A stretch of DNA of 64,000 nucleotides from Limnobaculum zhutongyuii. GTDB lineage: Bacteria; Pseudomonadota; Gammaproteobacteria; Enterobacterales; Enterobacteriaceae. The stretch covers positions 3,933,501 through 3,997,500 of the forward strand of contig NZ_CP034752.1 of assembly GCF_004295645.1 (NCBI RefSeq). Reading direction: 5' to 3'. This document shows positions 1 to 8,544 of the stretch, in pieces (the stretch's first letter is position 1; each line of letters opens with the position of its first letter). The notes beneath the pieces were generated by a model. That model saw nothing but the letters and a program-made list of their open reading frames with translations, was not told where the DNA came from and made no database searches. Position numbers and translations under genes: made by a program.

Positions 1-83
1 CTGAGATTAAATATTGAGCTTTCCCAATCGTGCTCGTTGATGGTATTCGCTGTTAGCTATTACGACCAGAGCCTCCACCAAAA

Positions 84-317
84 TTAAGATAACTTGTCTT
101 CAACATATTGCAATGTAATACGCTTCTTCGATATTAACCCATGACCATGCTGGCAGAAGTAATCTACCGCGCCGCAGGCCTGCATCTTTTCCAGTGGTTT
201 ATTGCAATCAGGACAAAGGGCAATTTGCTGATAGGCCTTACGGCATCCTTCACAATAGAAAGTATTACCCAGTTTCCAGAGCATCGCGCGGTGACAGTGG
301 GGACAGAGTGCATCCAT
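84..317 (-). CDS. yfgJ: YfgJ-type zinc-ribbon protein
   Basis: A 77-residue protein with four pairs of metal-type cysteines: C5-x2-C8, C22-x2-C25, C35-x2-C38 and C48...C55, followed by a His-rich stretch (H57, H59). This is a double zinc-ribbon layout and matches the small YfgJ family, which lies next to der in E. coli. The family has no established biochemical role; zinc binding is inferred from the cysteine spacing. It starts 12 bases after the end of the upstream AEC permease gene on the same strand, so the two may be co-transcribed. Family call is fairly secure, function unknown. Confidence 0.75.
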   Translation of the reverse strand: MDALCPHCHRAMLWKLGNTFYCEGCRKAYQQIALCPDCNKPLEKMQACGAVDYFCQHGHGLISKKRITLQYVEDKLS

Positions 318-329
318 TAGGGTTCCTCG

Positions 330-1289
330 CTAAACCAGTCCGCTCCCTCTTAATAACAACAAACCAAGAGCAGTGGTGAAAAATGACGCCAGAGTCGTCA
401 GCGCAATAATGTTAGCCGCTAAGGTGGGGTTTCCCCCCATCGCCCGCGCCATAACATAGCTGGCTGCTGCCGTCGGCGTCGCTGACAGTAAAAATATAAC
501 CCCTAATGGCGCACCACGGAAGCCGTATAACCATCCGCCTAAAAATAGCAGTAGTGGAACCACAAGAACCCGGGCCACACAGGAGAGCATCGCAACATTT
601 GATGAACGGAACATGGCACGAAAGTCCAGACTGGCACCAGTACATAGCAGTGCCAGCGGTAGCGCGATACCAGAGATATAATTGCCGGTCTTAGTGAATA
701 CATCCGGAATATGGATAGAAAAAATAGAGAATGGCAATGCCAGTAAAATACCGATGATCAACGGGTTAGTCACGACACCACGAATAATACTGGCAAAACT
801 TGGTCTGCCATTAGGACCGGTTGAAAGACTGCGGGCAAGCGTAATCACCGATAAGACGTTATACAGAATCACCGTGACAACGATATAGAATGATGCGACA
901 GAGACACCTTCGCTCCCAAATGCCATTGACGCATAGGCAACACCTAATATTGCCGCATTTCCCCGAAAACCACCCTGAACAAAGATCCCCCTTTCCCTGC
1001 GATCTTTAACCAGATAAGGAGCCACCAACTCCAGTAATAAAAAGCTACCAAGAGTTCCGATAGCGGCATGCATCATCATCGGCAAATGGCTTTGAAAGTC
1101 TTCATGATTTCCTGCAATACTGAAAAATAACAGGCAAGGCAAAGCAATATTAAATACCACTCTGCTGGCGGTATCGCAAAATTGATCGTCAATCAGGCGA
1201 AGATGCCGCAAGAAAACCCCCAGCAGCATCATTAATAAGGTAGGAACCGTTACGCTAAAAGCGAAGCTCCATGTTTCCCATGACATCAT
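330..1289 (-). CDS. AEC-family (auxin efflux carrier-like) permease
   Basis: A 319-residue, almost wholly hydrophobic protein with about ten predicted membrane segments in two halves and a central hydrophilic loop around residues 150-165 (SLSTGPNGRP). This is the architecture of AEC/BASS-fold transporters such as E. coli YfdV, which export or import small organic anions across the inner membrane. The substrate cannot be read from sequence. The start has two consecutive ATG codons (1289 and 1286), with AAAGGA about ten bases upstream. This gene is not found beside der in E. coli, so it is a lineage-specific neighbour. It faces away from the Kef-type antiporter at 1728. Confidence 0.8.
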   Translation of the reverse strand: MMSWETWSFAFSVTVPTLLMMLLGVFLRHLRLIDDQFCDTASRVVFNIALPCLLFFSIAGNHEDFQSHLPMMMHAAIGTLGSFLLLELVAPYLVKDRRERGIFVQGGFRGNAAILGVAYASMAFGSEGVSVASFYIVVTVILYNVLSVITLARSLSTGPNGRPSFASIIRGVVTNPLIIGILLALPFSIFSIHIPDVFTKTGNYISGIALPLALLCTGASLDFRAMFRSSNVAMLSCVARVLVVPLLLFLGGWLYGFRGAPLGVIFLLSATPTAAASYVMARAMGGNPTLAANIIALTTLASFFTTALGLLLLRGSGLV

Positions 1290-1623
1290 TTTTGTTTATT
1301 CCTTTAAACAACCTAACAAAGCCCGACGTTTATAAAAATATTATTATTTTGTAAGGCTAAAACCACCGTCTCACCATTCTATCCTGCAAAATAAATAAGT
1401 AAACACCACACATTTGACTAAGTTTTCAGATAAAAGGCTTAAATAATATTATCCAAACGAAACTATAAATAATTGAAAGTATTTGCCGGACAAAAAATAA
1501 GTTTGTCCGATCGCAAAATTCATCTGCGATAAATGGTCACTGTTGAGTATAATAATTGCTCGGACGTCAGCGTTTACGGGCTTACCCTCCTCCTCAGCCC
1601 CTGCGTGATACAACACTTCAAAT
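1290..1623. other. Divergent intergenic region, no gene recognised
   Basis: AT-rich spacer between the leftward AEC permease and the rightward antiporter. It holds a small inverted repeat GGACAAA...TTTGTCC (1489-1509), a good -10 hexamer TATAAT near 1548 on the plus strand with no convincing -35, and a GGGCT...AGCCC hairpin near 1579-1602. A reading frame on the minus strand (1449-1706) resembles nothing and is taken as chance. If the TATAAT is used, the antiporter mRNA has a leader of roughly 170 bases. Confidence 0.4.
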
Positions 1624-1728
1624 ATGAAACCTGACGATAAAACTGATGATAAGGAATATCTTTCTATGGAGAACCACACTCCCAATAGCGCTACTGTTTC
1701 GGGCAATCACTACAGGAAGCATGCCTGA
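1624..1728 (+). CDS. Possible short upstream ORF coupled to the antiporter
   Basis: A 34-codon frame starts at ATG 1624 with an in-frame second ATG at 1666. The second ATG is the better start because AAGGAA lies nine bases before it; it would give a 20-residue peptide beginning MENHTPNSATV. The frame ends in TGA at 1726-1728, which overlaps the ATG of the antiporter (TGATG), a typical arrangement for translational coupling. The peptide is polar, with no membrane segment, and is not recognised. It could be a regulatory leader peptide or a chance frame; nothing else in the sequence decides this. Confidence 0.3.
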   Translation: MKPDDKTDDKEYLSMENHTPNSATVSGNHYRKHA

Positions 1729-3551
1729 TGAATGAGCCTTTGTTACTACTTACTATTATCCTGTTTGTTGCTGCAGTCACAGTTACGCTGTCAAAAAAAA
1801 TCGGCTTGGGTTCGATCCTTGGCTTATTGATCACCGGTGTGATTATCGGACCTCATACTCCGGGTCAGGTAATTCATAAAGAGCATGTTGATAATATTCT
1901 GCATGTTTCTGAATTTGGTATTGTCCTGTTGCTGTTCATCATTGGCCTGGAAATGCAACCGAAACGCCTGTGGTCCATGAGACGAGTAGTTTTCGGTCTG
2001 GGTTCGCTGCAAATTTTACTTTCTGGTGCCGCTATTGGTACCTACTTCTATTTGCTTGGCAATTCAGCCAACGCGGCCATTATTATTGGTTTAACGCTGG
2101 CCCTCTCTTCTACTGCATTCGTGATTCAAATATTGCAGGAGCATAATGAGTTCTCCAGCGAACACGGACGCATTGGTTTTGCTATTTTGCTGATGCAGGA
2201 TTTAGCCATTGTTCCGTTACTGGCACTGGTTCCATTGCTTTCTGATAAGATTGCGGTGCTGCCAGATGATTCCCCGATGTGGATGCAGACCATTTCAGTT
2301 ATTGGTGCACTGCTGCTGGTTATTATCTTTGGCCGTTATGTGGTGCCTTGGTTACTGAATCGAATGGCGCGTAAAGGTTACCGGGAAAGCTTCTCGCTGT
2401 TTGTTATGTTTGCCGTAGTATTGGCCGCTTATGTGATGGAACACTTCGGTCTGTCCATGGCGCTGGGCGCATTTATTATGGGTATGATGCTGTCTACTTC
2501 TAAATATGGCTTCCAAATTCACGCCAGCGTTGAATCTGCCAAAAGTCTGCTGATGAGCATCTTCTTTATTTCAGTGGGTATGTCCATCGATTTCGTGACG
2601 CTGGCGCAAACTCCGGTGCTGTTTGTCAGTAACGTTGCGGTTATTCTGCTGATCAAAATTATTATTCTGTTTTTACTGTCATTGCTGTTTGGCACGTCAA
2701 AAGAAGCCGCCACTAAAGTGGCTTTCCTGCTTTGCCAGGGCGGTGAGTTCGGTTTCGTATTATTTGGTGTGGCGAAAGCCTTTGGGGTGATTGACGATAC
2801 CACCTTTATCATGGGCATTGGCGTCATCTCAGTAAGTATGGCGTTTACGCCAAGCCTGTATGCCTTTGGCTGCCGCCTGACCAGAAGAGGCGTACTGTCT
2901 GAAATTGACCACACATTGACGCCAGATGAAACCGCCAATAATGCACGAGTCGTCGTGGCAGGTTACGGTGATACCGGCCATGTACTGGCGCAAATGCTGC
3001 AGGACTCCTCAATCCCTCATATTGTGATAGAGAAGAATCCGGAAGTGGTGAAGAAAGCCCAAAAAGCAGGTATCCCTGCCTATTTTGGTGATATCACCGA
3101 TCCAAAACTGCTTAACGTGATTGGCGTAGAACAGGCGCAAATGGTAATTGTCTCTATCGACCATAACGCCAGCGCGCTTAAAGCGGTATCAACCCTGCGC
3201 TCACTTTATCCAATGCTGAAAATATTAGCCCGGGTACTGGATAAAGATCTAAAAGATCAACTGCTGGAAGCCGGTGCCAACTGGGTAGTTATTGAAACGC
3301 TGGAGAGCAGTCTGCACATTGGTGCCGAAGCGCTGAAAGTTCTGGGTGTGGCGGATGAAGAAGTCTCCGAGCTGGTTGATTCCCTGCGTAAAGATGAGAT
3401 GATGGCAACGGTAGAGGAACCGGAAAATGACGATGCTGAAGCTGAATCAAATACGGTAAATGAACCTATCGTTACTGATACTGATTTCGAACTTCCATCC
3501 GATGACGATGATAAGACTCTGGAACCACATCAGCGATCAGAAGCTGGTTGA
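1728..3551 (+). CDS. Kef-type CPA2 K+/H+ antiporter with RCK (TrkA-N) domain
   Basis: A 607-residue inner-membrane protein. Residues 1-390 form a sodium/hydrogen-exchanger domain of about 12 segments, including the family motif GGEFGFVLF. Residues from about 407 form a Rossmann-type RCK domain with the nucleotide-binding motif VVVAGYGDTGH. The last 45 or so residues are an acidic tail rich in E, D and T. KefB/KefC relatives expel potassium in exchange for protons, often gated by glutathione adducts; YbaL-type relatives are less understood. No KefF/KefG-type oxidoreductase gene is adjacent, so glutathione gating cannot be assumed. AGGAAG lies eight bases before the ATG, which overlaps the stop of a short upstream frame. 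Confidence 0.85.
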   Translation: MNEPLLLLTIILFVAAVTVTLSKKIGLGSILGLLITGVIIGPHTPGQVIHKEHVDNILHVSEFGIVLLLFIIGLEMQPKRLWSMRRVVFGLGSLQILLSGAAIGTYFYLLGNSANAAIIIGLTLALSSTAFVIQILQEHNEFSSEHGRIGFAILLMQDLAIVPLLALVPLLSDKIAVLPDDSPMWMQTISVIGALLLVIIFGRYVVPWLLNRMARKGYRESFSLFVMFAVVLAAYVMEHFGLSMALGAFIMGMMLSTSKYGFQIHASVESAKSLLMSIFFISVGMSIDFVTLAQTPVLFVSNVAVILLIKIIILFLLSLLFGTSKEAATKVAFLLCQGGEFGFVLFGVAKAFGVIDDTTFIMGIGVISVSMAFTPSLYAFGCRLTRRGVLSEIDHTLTPDETANNARVVVAGYGDTGHVLAQMLQDSSIPHIVIEKNPEVVKKAQKAGIPAYFGDITDPKLLNVIGVEQAQMVIVSIDHNASALKAVSTLRSLYPMLKILARVLDKDLKDQLLEAGANWVVIETLESSLHIGAEALKVLGVADEEVSELVDSLRKDEMMATVEEPENDDAEAESNTVNEPIVTDTDFELPSDDDDKTLEPHQRSEAG

Positions 3552-3600
3552 TAAGAGATATTTATCACAGCAACTCTGTTGAATCAGAGTTCTGACAAAC

Positions 3601-3627
3601 AAAAGGGGCGCATATAGCACCCCTTTT
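3601..3627. terminator. Bidirectional terminator between antiporter and der
   Basis: AAAAGGGG...CCCCTTTT with a short AT-rich loop. A-rich on one side and T-rich on the other, so it can act for both convergent genes. Confidence 0.85.
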
Positions 3628-3641
3628 ACTTTCTTAAAGAC

Positions 3642-5141
3642 TTACTTGCCACGACTCTTAATATGCTGCATCAGGCGACGACGCTTACGCTGCTGGGTTG
3701 GCGTCAGCTTATTGCGACGGCCCGCAAACGGGTTATCGCCTTCTTTAAACTGAATACGAATTGGTGTTCCCATCACTTCCAGCGAACGGCGGAAATAATT
3801 CATCAGATAACGCTTATAGGAATCCGGCAGGTCTTTCACCTGATTACCATGGATAACCACAATCGGCGGGTTATATCCCCCCGCATGAGCATATTTCAGC
3901 TTCACACGGCGACCGCTCACTAATGGTGGTTGATGGTCATCCTGCGCCATTTGCATAATACGTGTCAGTAAAGAGGTGCTCACTCTGCGAGTTGCGCAGC
4001 GATAGGCTTCCTGCACTGACTCAAACAGATTACCTACACCGCTACCATGCAACGCTGAGATAAAATGAACTCGAGCAAAATCAACAAAGCCCAAACGCAG
4101 ATCCAATGCCTCTTTAACCTGCTCTTTGATGTCCTGAGACAGACCATCCCATTTGTTTACCGCAATAACCAGTGAGCGCCCACTATTAATGATAAATCCC
4201 AACAGAGAAAGGTCCTGATCGGAAATGCCTTCACGTGCATCAATCACCAGCAATACTACGTTAGCGTCTTCAATGGCCTGCAAAGTTTTAATCACGGAGA
4301 ATTTTTCTACCGTTTCGGTCACTCTTGCACGTTTCCGTACGCCAGCAGTATCAATCAGGATATATTCACGTTCATCACGGGTCATCGGAATATAGATACT
4401 ATCGCGGGTGGTTCCCGGCATATCATAAACAACCACGCGTTCTTCACCCAGAATTCGGTTAGTTAGCGTGGACTTACCCACATTAGGGCGGCCAACGATC
4501 GCCAGTTTAATCGGTAAATTTTCCAGATAAGAGGAGTCTTCTTCTTCCTCACCTTCTGGTGCGTTTTCATCGAACTCTTCATCCCAGATATCGGTACCGA
4601 TATCCGCAAACTCATCATCCGGATTTTCTGACTCAGCAGACTCATCTTCTTCAACTACCGGGCCCAGCACCTGCTCAATCAGAGAAGTTACACCACGTCC
4701 GTGAGAAGCTGCAATCGGATAAACTTCCCCTAATCCCAGCGCATAAAAATCGCCTACCGCACTGTCAGGATCCAGACCATCGGTCTTATTCGCTACCAGG
4801 AAAGTCGCCTTCTCGCGCATCCGCAGGTGCTGAGCAATGCCCTGATCTGCTGGCATCAGCCCGGCACGAGCATCCACCATAAATAAAACAACATCAGCCT
4901 CTTCAATCGCCAATAGCGACTGACCTGCCATATGGGTTTCAACACCGTCTTCGGTTCCATCAATACCACCGGTATCGATAACGATAAATTCGTGGCCAGC
5001 AGATTCGGCCTTACCGTATTTCCGATCGCGGGTTAATCCCGGGAAATCAGCAACCAATGCATCACGAGTACGCGTTAAGCGGTTAAATAGCGTGGACTTA
5101 CCCACGTTGGGACGCCCGACCAGCGCGATAACAGGGATCAT
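3642..5141 (-). CDS. der: Ribosome-assembly GTPase Der (EngA)
   Basis: A 499-residue double GTPase needed for late 50S subunit assembly. The first G domain starts with GRPNVGKST at residues 8-16 and has NKTDG. The second begins near residue 215 with another GRPNVGKST, a DTAG box and NKWDG. The region between them (about 165-205) is strongly acidic, as usual in enterobacteria. The C-terminal third is the KH-like domain ending in a basic tail. Length is close to the 490 residues of E. coli. It is last in the leftward cluster after bamB, in the conserved E. coli order, with a hairpin in the gap between them. Confidence 0.98.
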   Translation of the reverse strand: MIPVIALVGRPNVGKSTLFNRLTRTRDALVADFPGLTRDRKYGKAESAGHEFIVIDTGGIDGTEDGVETHMAGQSLLAIEEADVVLFMVDARAGLMPADQGIAQHLRMREKATFLVANKTDGLDPDSAVGDFYALGLGEVYPIAASHGRGVTSLIEQVLGPVVEEDESAESENPDDEFADIGTDIWDEEFDENAPEGEEEEDSSYLENLPIKLAIVGRPNVGKSTLTNRILGEERVVVYDMPGTTRDSIYIPMTRDEREYILIDTAGVRKRARVTETVEKFSVIKTLQAIEDANVVLLVIDAREGISDQDLSLLGFIINSGRSLVIAVNKWDGLSQDIKEQVKEALDLRLGFVDFARVHFISALHGSGVGNLFESVQEAYRCATRRVSTSLLTRIMQMAQDDHQPPLVSGRRVKLKYAHAGGYNPPIVVIHGNQVKDLPDSYKRYLMNYFRRSLEVMGTPIRIQFKEGDNPFAGRRNKLTPTQQRKRRRLMQHIKSRGK

Positions 5142-5220
5142 TATTAAAGCCTCTTTCTTTATAACTATATGATTTTAAGATGGTTAATTAAAAAACATCA
5201 CCAGCTTTATAGAAGACGAA

Positions 5221-5248
5221 ACGGCCCCTGGTGTCAGGAGCCGTTTTT
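5221..5248 (-). terminator. Hairpin between bamB and der
   Basis: ACGGCCCCTG (5221-5230) and CAGGAGCCGT (5235-5244) form a ten-pair stem with one G-U pair and a four-base loop. Downstream of the leftward transcript the tail is TTCGTCTTC, only partly T-rich, so it may attenuate rather than fully end bamB transcripts before der. The T-run is better on the plus strand. Confidence 0.55.
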
Positions 5249-5295
5249 CAACCGGCATAATTCAATTACATCATGCCTTTTGGATAATCATTAAC

Positions 5296-6477
5296 TCAGC
5301 GGCTATAGGAGTAAACACTACCGCCACGAGCCTGAATCACCAGTCGATCGCCTGCAACGATTGGCGAAGACAGGAATCCATCACTATCCACTTTATTTTG
5401 TGCAACAAACTGACCGGTAGCGCTATCCATCCAGTGCAGATAACCTTCTGAATCACCGACCACTACATAGCCATTAAACAGCACTGGTGCAGTCAGTTGG
5501 CGATGTAACAGATCGTTTTGTGTCCACATGACGGTTCCGCCATTTAGCGTCAGAGCAACCACTTTATCATCCTGATCTACCAGGAAAACGCGACCGCTGT
5601 CGATAAAGAAATCATTAACTGAACCCATATCGCGTTTCCAGATAATCTGGCCTGAACGCAGGTCCATGGCAGTGAAGCTACCGTTATAACCCTGAGCATA
5701 AACTATGTTATCAACGATCACCGGCGTGCTATCTACGTCAGCTAAACGGTCAATTTCTGTTGCACCACTTGGCTGAGAAATACGCTGTTGCCAAATTAAC
5801 TGGCCTTGATCTAACAGTACGGCATTCACACGACCGTTATCACCACCAACAACGGCAGCACCATGTGCTACTGCTGGCGCTGATTCACCGCGCAGAGAAA
5901 GCAATGGCATACCGAGGTTAGCGGTCCATTTAATGGTACCATCAGCTTCGCTTAACGCCTGTAGCATACCGTTAGTGGTATGAACCAGCACTAAGCCATT
6001 ACTCACTACAGGGCGAGATAATACTTCACCAGCAACCAACGTTTTCCATGCCAGCGCGCCATCGGCACTGTTAAGGGCATAAACGACAGCATTTTCGCTA
6101 CCGACATAAACATGTGCGCCCGCTGCGGTTACGCCACCGGATAACATCGGTGATTTAGCAGAAGAGAAGAAACCTGCACTTTCAGTCACGTCAGCTTTCC
6201 AGATTTGCTTGCCGCTATCGGCATCCATCGCTTTAACCTGACCATTACGCGCTGCCGCATAAATACGGCCGTCCTGCCAGGATGGACGCAGATGAGAATA
6301 GTATTCACCAACACCATTGCCGACAGAAGTACTCCAGTGCTTGTTCGGTGAGAATTGGTTACTCACCTGTGGCAGTGGTGACATTTTTACTGCATCATCA
6401 TCGCCGCCAAACAGCGAACAACCACTCAACATGGTTACAGACAGCAATCCTACGCAAAAAATTCTACGTAATTTCAT
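5296..6477 (-). CDS. bamB: Outer-membrane assembly lipoprotein BamB
   Basis: A 393-residue outer-membrane lipoprotein of the BAM complex, which inserts beta-barrel proteins. The signal peptide ends in the lipobox LSGC (MLSGCSLF). The rest is a series of PQQ-type beta-propeller repeats recognisable by W-K/T-x-x-L and DxxSG-type turns, such as DADSGKQIWK and DLRSGQIIWK. Length matches E. coli (392). The start has AAGGGGA five bases upstream. The gene follows yfgM by only ten bases, indicating one transcript. Confidence 0.97.
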   Translation of the reverse strand: MKLRRIFCVGLLSVTMLSGCSLFGGDDDAVKMSPLPQVSNQFSPNKHWSTSVGNGVGEYYSHLRPSWQDGRIYAAARNGQVKAMDADSGKQIWKADVTESAGFFSSAKSPMLSGGVTAAGAHVYVGSENAVVYALNSADGALAWKTLVAGEVLSRPVVSNGLVLVHTTNGMLQALSEADGTIKWTANLGMPLLSLRGESAPAVAHGAAVVGGDNGRVNAVLLDQGQLIWQQRISQPSGATEIDRLADVDSTPVIVDNIVYAQGYNGSFTAMDLRSGQIIWKRDMGSVNDFFIDSGRVFLVDQDDKVVALTLNGGTVMWTQNDLLHRQLTAPVLFNGYVVVGDSEGYLHWMDSATGQFVAQNKVDSDGFLSSPIVAGDRLVIQARGGSVYSYSR

Positions 6478-6487
6478 TCAAATCCCC

Positions 6488-7093
6488 TTAGGCGGCCAGA
6501 TTGTTCAGTTTAATACGCAGTAACTCTTTCAGTACCGGCGATGGATTATCTTCAAATGCTTGCGTATATGCATCACGCGCACCTTTTGTATCACCTTTGG
6601 CCACTAAAACATCACCACGAATTGCCTGAGCCTGTGCAAACCAACCACCTTTCTGTACTGCATCCAGCGTTTTTAACGCATCATCAAACTGCTTCTCTTG
6701 CAGTTGAATACGCGCCAGACGCAGATTGATGGCTGGCAATAGATTATCGTCCTTGGTATGAGTTTGCGCCCACTGCAGTTGTTGCTTAGCTTTGGCAAAA
6801 TCACCCTTCTCAACCAGGTCCTGAGCCAGTTTCAGCGCACCAAAAACACCATAGGTGTTGCCATTAGCCTGAACAAATGCCTCTAAACCCGCCGTATTCT
6901 CGCTTTGCAACATAGCATTATCAAAGGAGACCGAAGCAGTCGTTAAGCTGGTATGCTGATGTGACTGCCAGTAACGCCAGCCAAACAGACCACCGATACC
7001 TAAAACGACACCCACTACGATAGCTTTTCCATTTTCACGGAAAAAGTTACGCACCGCATCTAACTGCTCGTCTTCATTGTTATAGATTTCCAC
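6488..7093 (-). CDS. yfgM: SecYEG ancillary chaperone-like protein YfgM
   Basis: A 201-residue protein with a short cytoplasmic N-terminus, one membrane segment at about residues 24-42 (IVVGVVLGIGGLFGWRYW) and a periplasmic TPR-like domain. YfgM in E. coli binds the Sec translocon together with PpiD and helps periplasmic folding; it also influences the Rcs response. It sits between hisS and bamB, as in E. coli, with 14 bases after hisS. Confidence 0.95.
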   Translation of the reverse strand: MEIYNNEDEQLDAVRNFFRENGKAIVVGVVLGIGGLFGWRYWQSHQHTSLTTASVSFDNAMLQSENTAGLEAFVQANGNTYGVFGALKLAQDLVEKGDFAKAKQQLQWAQTHTKDDNLLPAINLRLARIQLQEKQFDDALKTLDAVQKGGWFAQAQAIRGDVLVAKGDTKGARDAYTQAFEDNPSPVLKELLRIKLNNLAA

Positions 7094-7107
7094 GGTGTCC
7101 CTCTTGA

Positions 7108-8397
7108 TTAACCGATCAATGTTGCTAAATGCGCCGCAGCTTCAGCCTGCGTCACAGTTTGTTGTTCGCCATTGCGCAGATCTTTCACTACCACCTGCCC
7201 GGCTGCTACTTCATTTTCACCCAGAACCAGGGCCACTTGCGCTCCCCACTTATCGGCACGGGCGAACTGTTTTTTAAAGTTACCACCACCGTAGTTGGTC
7301 ATCAGACGCAGCTCAGGGGCAGTATCACGAATAGTTTCAGCCAGCTTCATGGCCGCAATTTGCGTACCTTCGCCGGAAGATATCAGATAAACATCCACTG
7401 GTCGTGCGGCTTTAAACTCCGGGTTAACCGCCTGCACTAACAGTACCAGACGTTCCAGCCCCATTGCAAAACCAACACCCGGTGTTGCATGTCCACCTAA
7501 TTGTTCAACCAGACCATCATAACGACCACCGGCACATACTGTACCCTGAGCACCTAAACTGGTGGTTACCCATTCAAATACCGTGCGGTTGTAATAGTCG
7601 AGACCACGAACTAAACGTGGATTAATTGTATAACCGATACCAACATTATCCAAAAATGCGCACAGACCGGCAAAATGTTGTTTAGACTCTTCGTCCAGAT
7701 AATCCATTAATGTCGGAGCGCCGTTTAACAGCGCCTGAACGCCGGCATTTTTTGAATCCAGTACCCGCAACGGGTTGGAATACATACGGCGTTTGCAGTC
7801 TTCATCCAGCTTATCTTTATGCTGTTCTAAAAACGCAACTAATGCCTCTTTATAATTGGCCCGGGCTTCCAGTGAACCGATAGTGTTTAGCTCCAGAGTA
7901 ACGTGTTCTGCAATACCCAGTTCACGCCACCAGCGAGCCGTCAGCATAATCAGTTCTGCATCGACATCCGGTCCGGCAAGACCAAATACTTCGGCACCCA
8001 TTTGATGGAATTGACGGTAACGGCCTTTCTGAGGACGTTCATGACGAAACATCGGCCCTAAATACCACAGACGCTGTTCCTGATTGTAGATAAGACCACG
8101 CTCAATACCGGCGCGAACGCAACCGGCAGTCCCTTCCGGACGCATGGTTAACGATGTCACCTCTTCACCATCGCGCTCGCGATCGTTGAAGGTGTACATC
8201 TCTTTTTCTACTACATCAGTAACTTCACCAATAGCACGCTTAAACAACGGGGTTTGTTCAAGAACCGGCGTGCGAATCTCACTATATCCATAAGACTCAA
8301 CAACACGCTTAATAATGTCCTCAACTCGCTGCCATACTGCGGTGTCTTCTGGTAAATAGTCATTCATACCACGTACAGATTGAATTTTCTTTGACAC
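7108..8397 (-). CDS. hisS: Histidyl-tRNA synthetase
   Basis: A 429-residue class II aminoacyl-tRNA synthetase that charges tRNA-His in the cytosol. Class II motif 2 is seen in MFRHERPQKGRYRQFHQMG. The histidine-specific LVRGLDYYNRTVFEW and motif 3 GFAMGLERLVLL follow. The last ~100 residues form the anticodon-binding domain. The start is GTG (GTG TCA AAG), preceded by AGAGAA; E. coli hisS also starts with GTG. It lies between ispG and yfgM in the conserved order. Confidence 0.97.
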   Translation of the reverse strand: MSKKIQSVRGMNDYLPEDTAVWQRVEDIIKRVVESYGYSEIRTPVLEQTPLFKRAIGEVTDVVEKEMYTFNDRERDGEEVTSLTMRPEGTAGCVRAGIERGLIYNQEQRLWYLGPMFRHERPQKGRYRQFHQMGAEVFGLAGPDVDAELIMLTARWWRELGIAEHVTLELNTIGSLEARANYKEALVAFLEQHKDKLDEDCKRRMYSNPLRVLDSKNAGVQALLNGAPTLMDYLDEESKQHFAGLCAFLDNVGIGYTINPRLVRGLDYYNRTVFEWVTTSLGAQGTVCAGGRYDGLVEQLGGHATPGVGFAMGLERLVLLVQAVNPEFKAARPVDVYLISSGEGTQIAAMKLAETIRDTAPELRLMTNYGGGNFKKQFARADKWGAQVALVLGENEVAAGQVVVKDLRNGEQQTVTQAEAAAHLATLIG

Positions 8398-8467
8398 GTC
8401 AATTCTCTATATTCTTTAAAATTTTGTTGATTATAGGAGGTATTCCCTCTCCACATCAATGCAAACA

Positions 8468-8493
8468 GGCGGTTATTACACAGTAACACCGCC
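8468..8493 (-). terminator. Hairpin in the ispG-hisS gap
   Basis: GGCGGT...ACCGCC with a partly paired middle (TTAC/GTAA) in the 147-base gap. The tail (TGTTTGC) is only moderately T-rich, so it is more likely an attenuator than a strong terminator. Confidence 0.45.
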
Positions 8494-8544
8494 CGATTAA
8501 TCTGTCTTTTTACCAATCGTCACTCATATTGTCACGATTTCTCA

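Noticed and set aside
1..83. Possible end of another gene at the left window edge
   Set aside because: No frame or recognisable signal in so short a stretch.
1449..1706. 85-codon minus-strand frame in the antiporter leader
   Set aside because: No ribosome site, no known similarity, and it overlaps the likely antiporter promoter and leader.
2519..2938. 139-codon frame opposite the antiporter gene
   Set aside because: It is a shadow of a clear conserved coding frame on the other strand.
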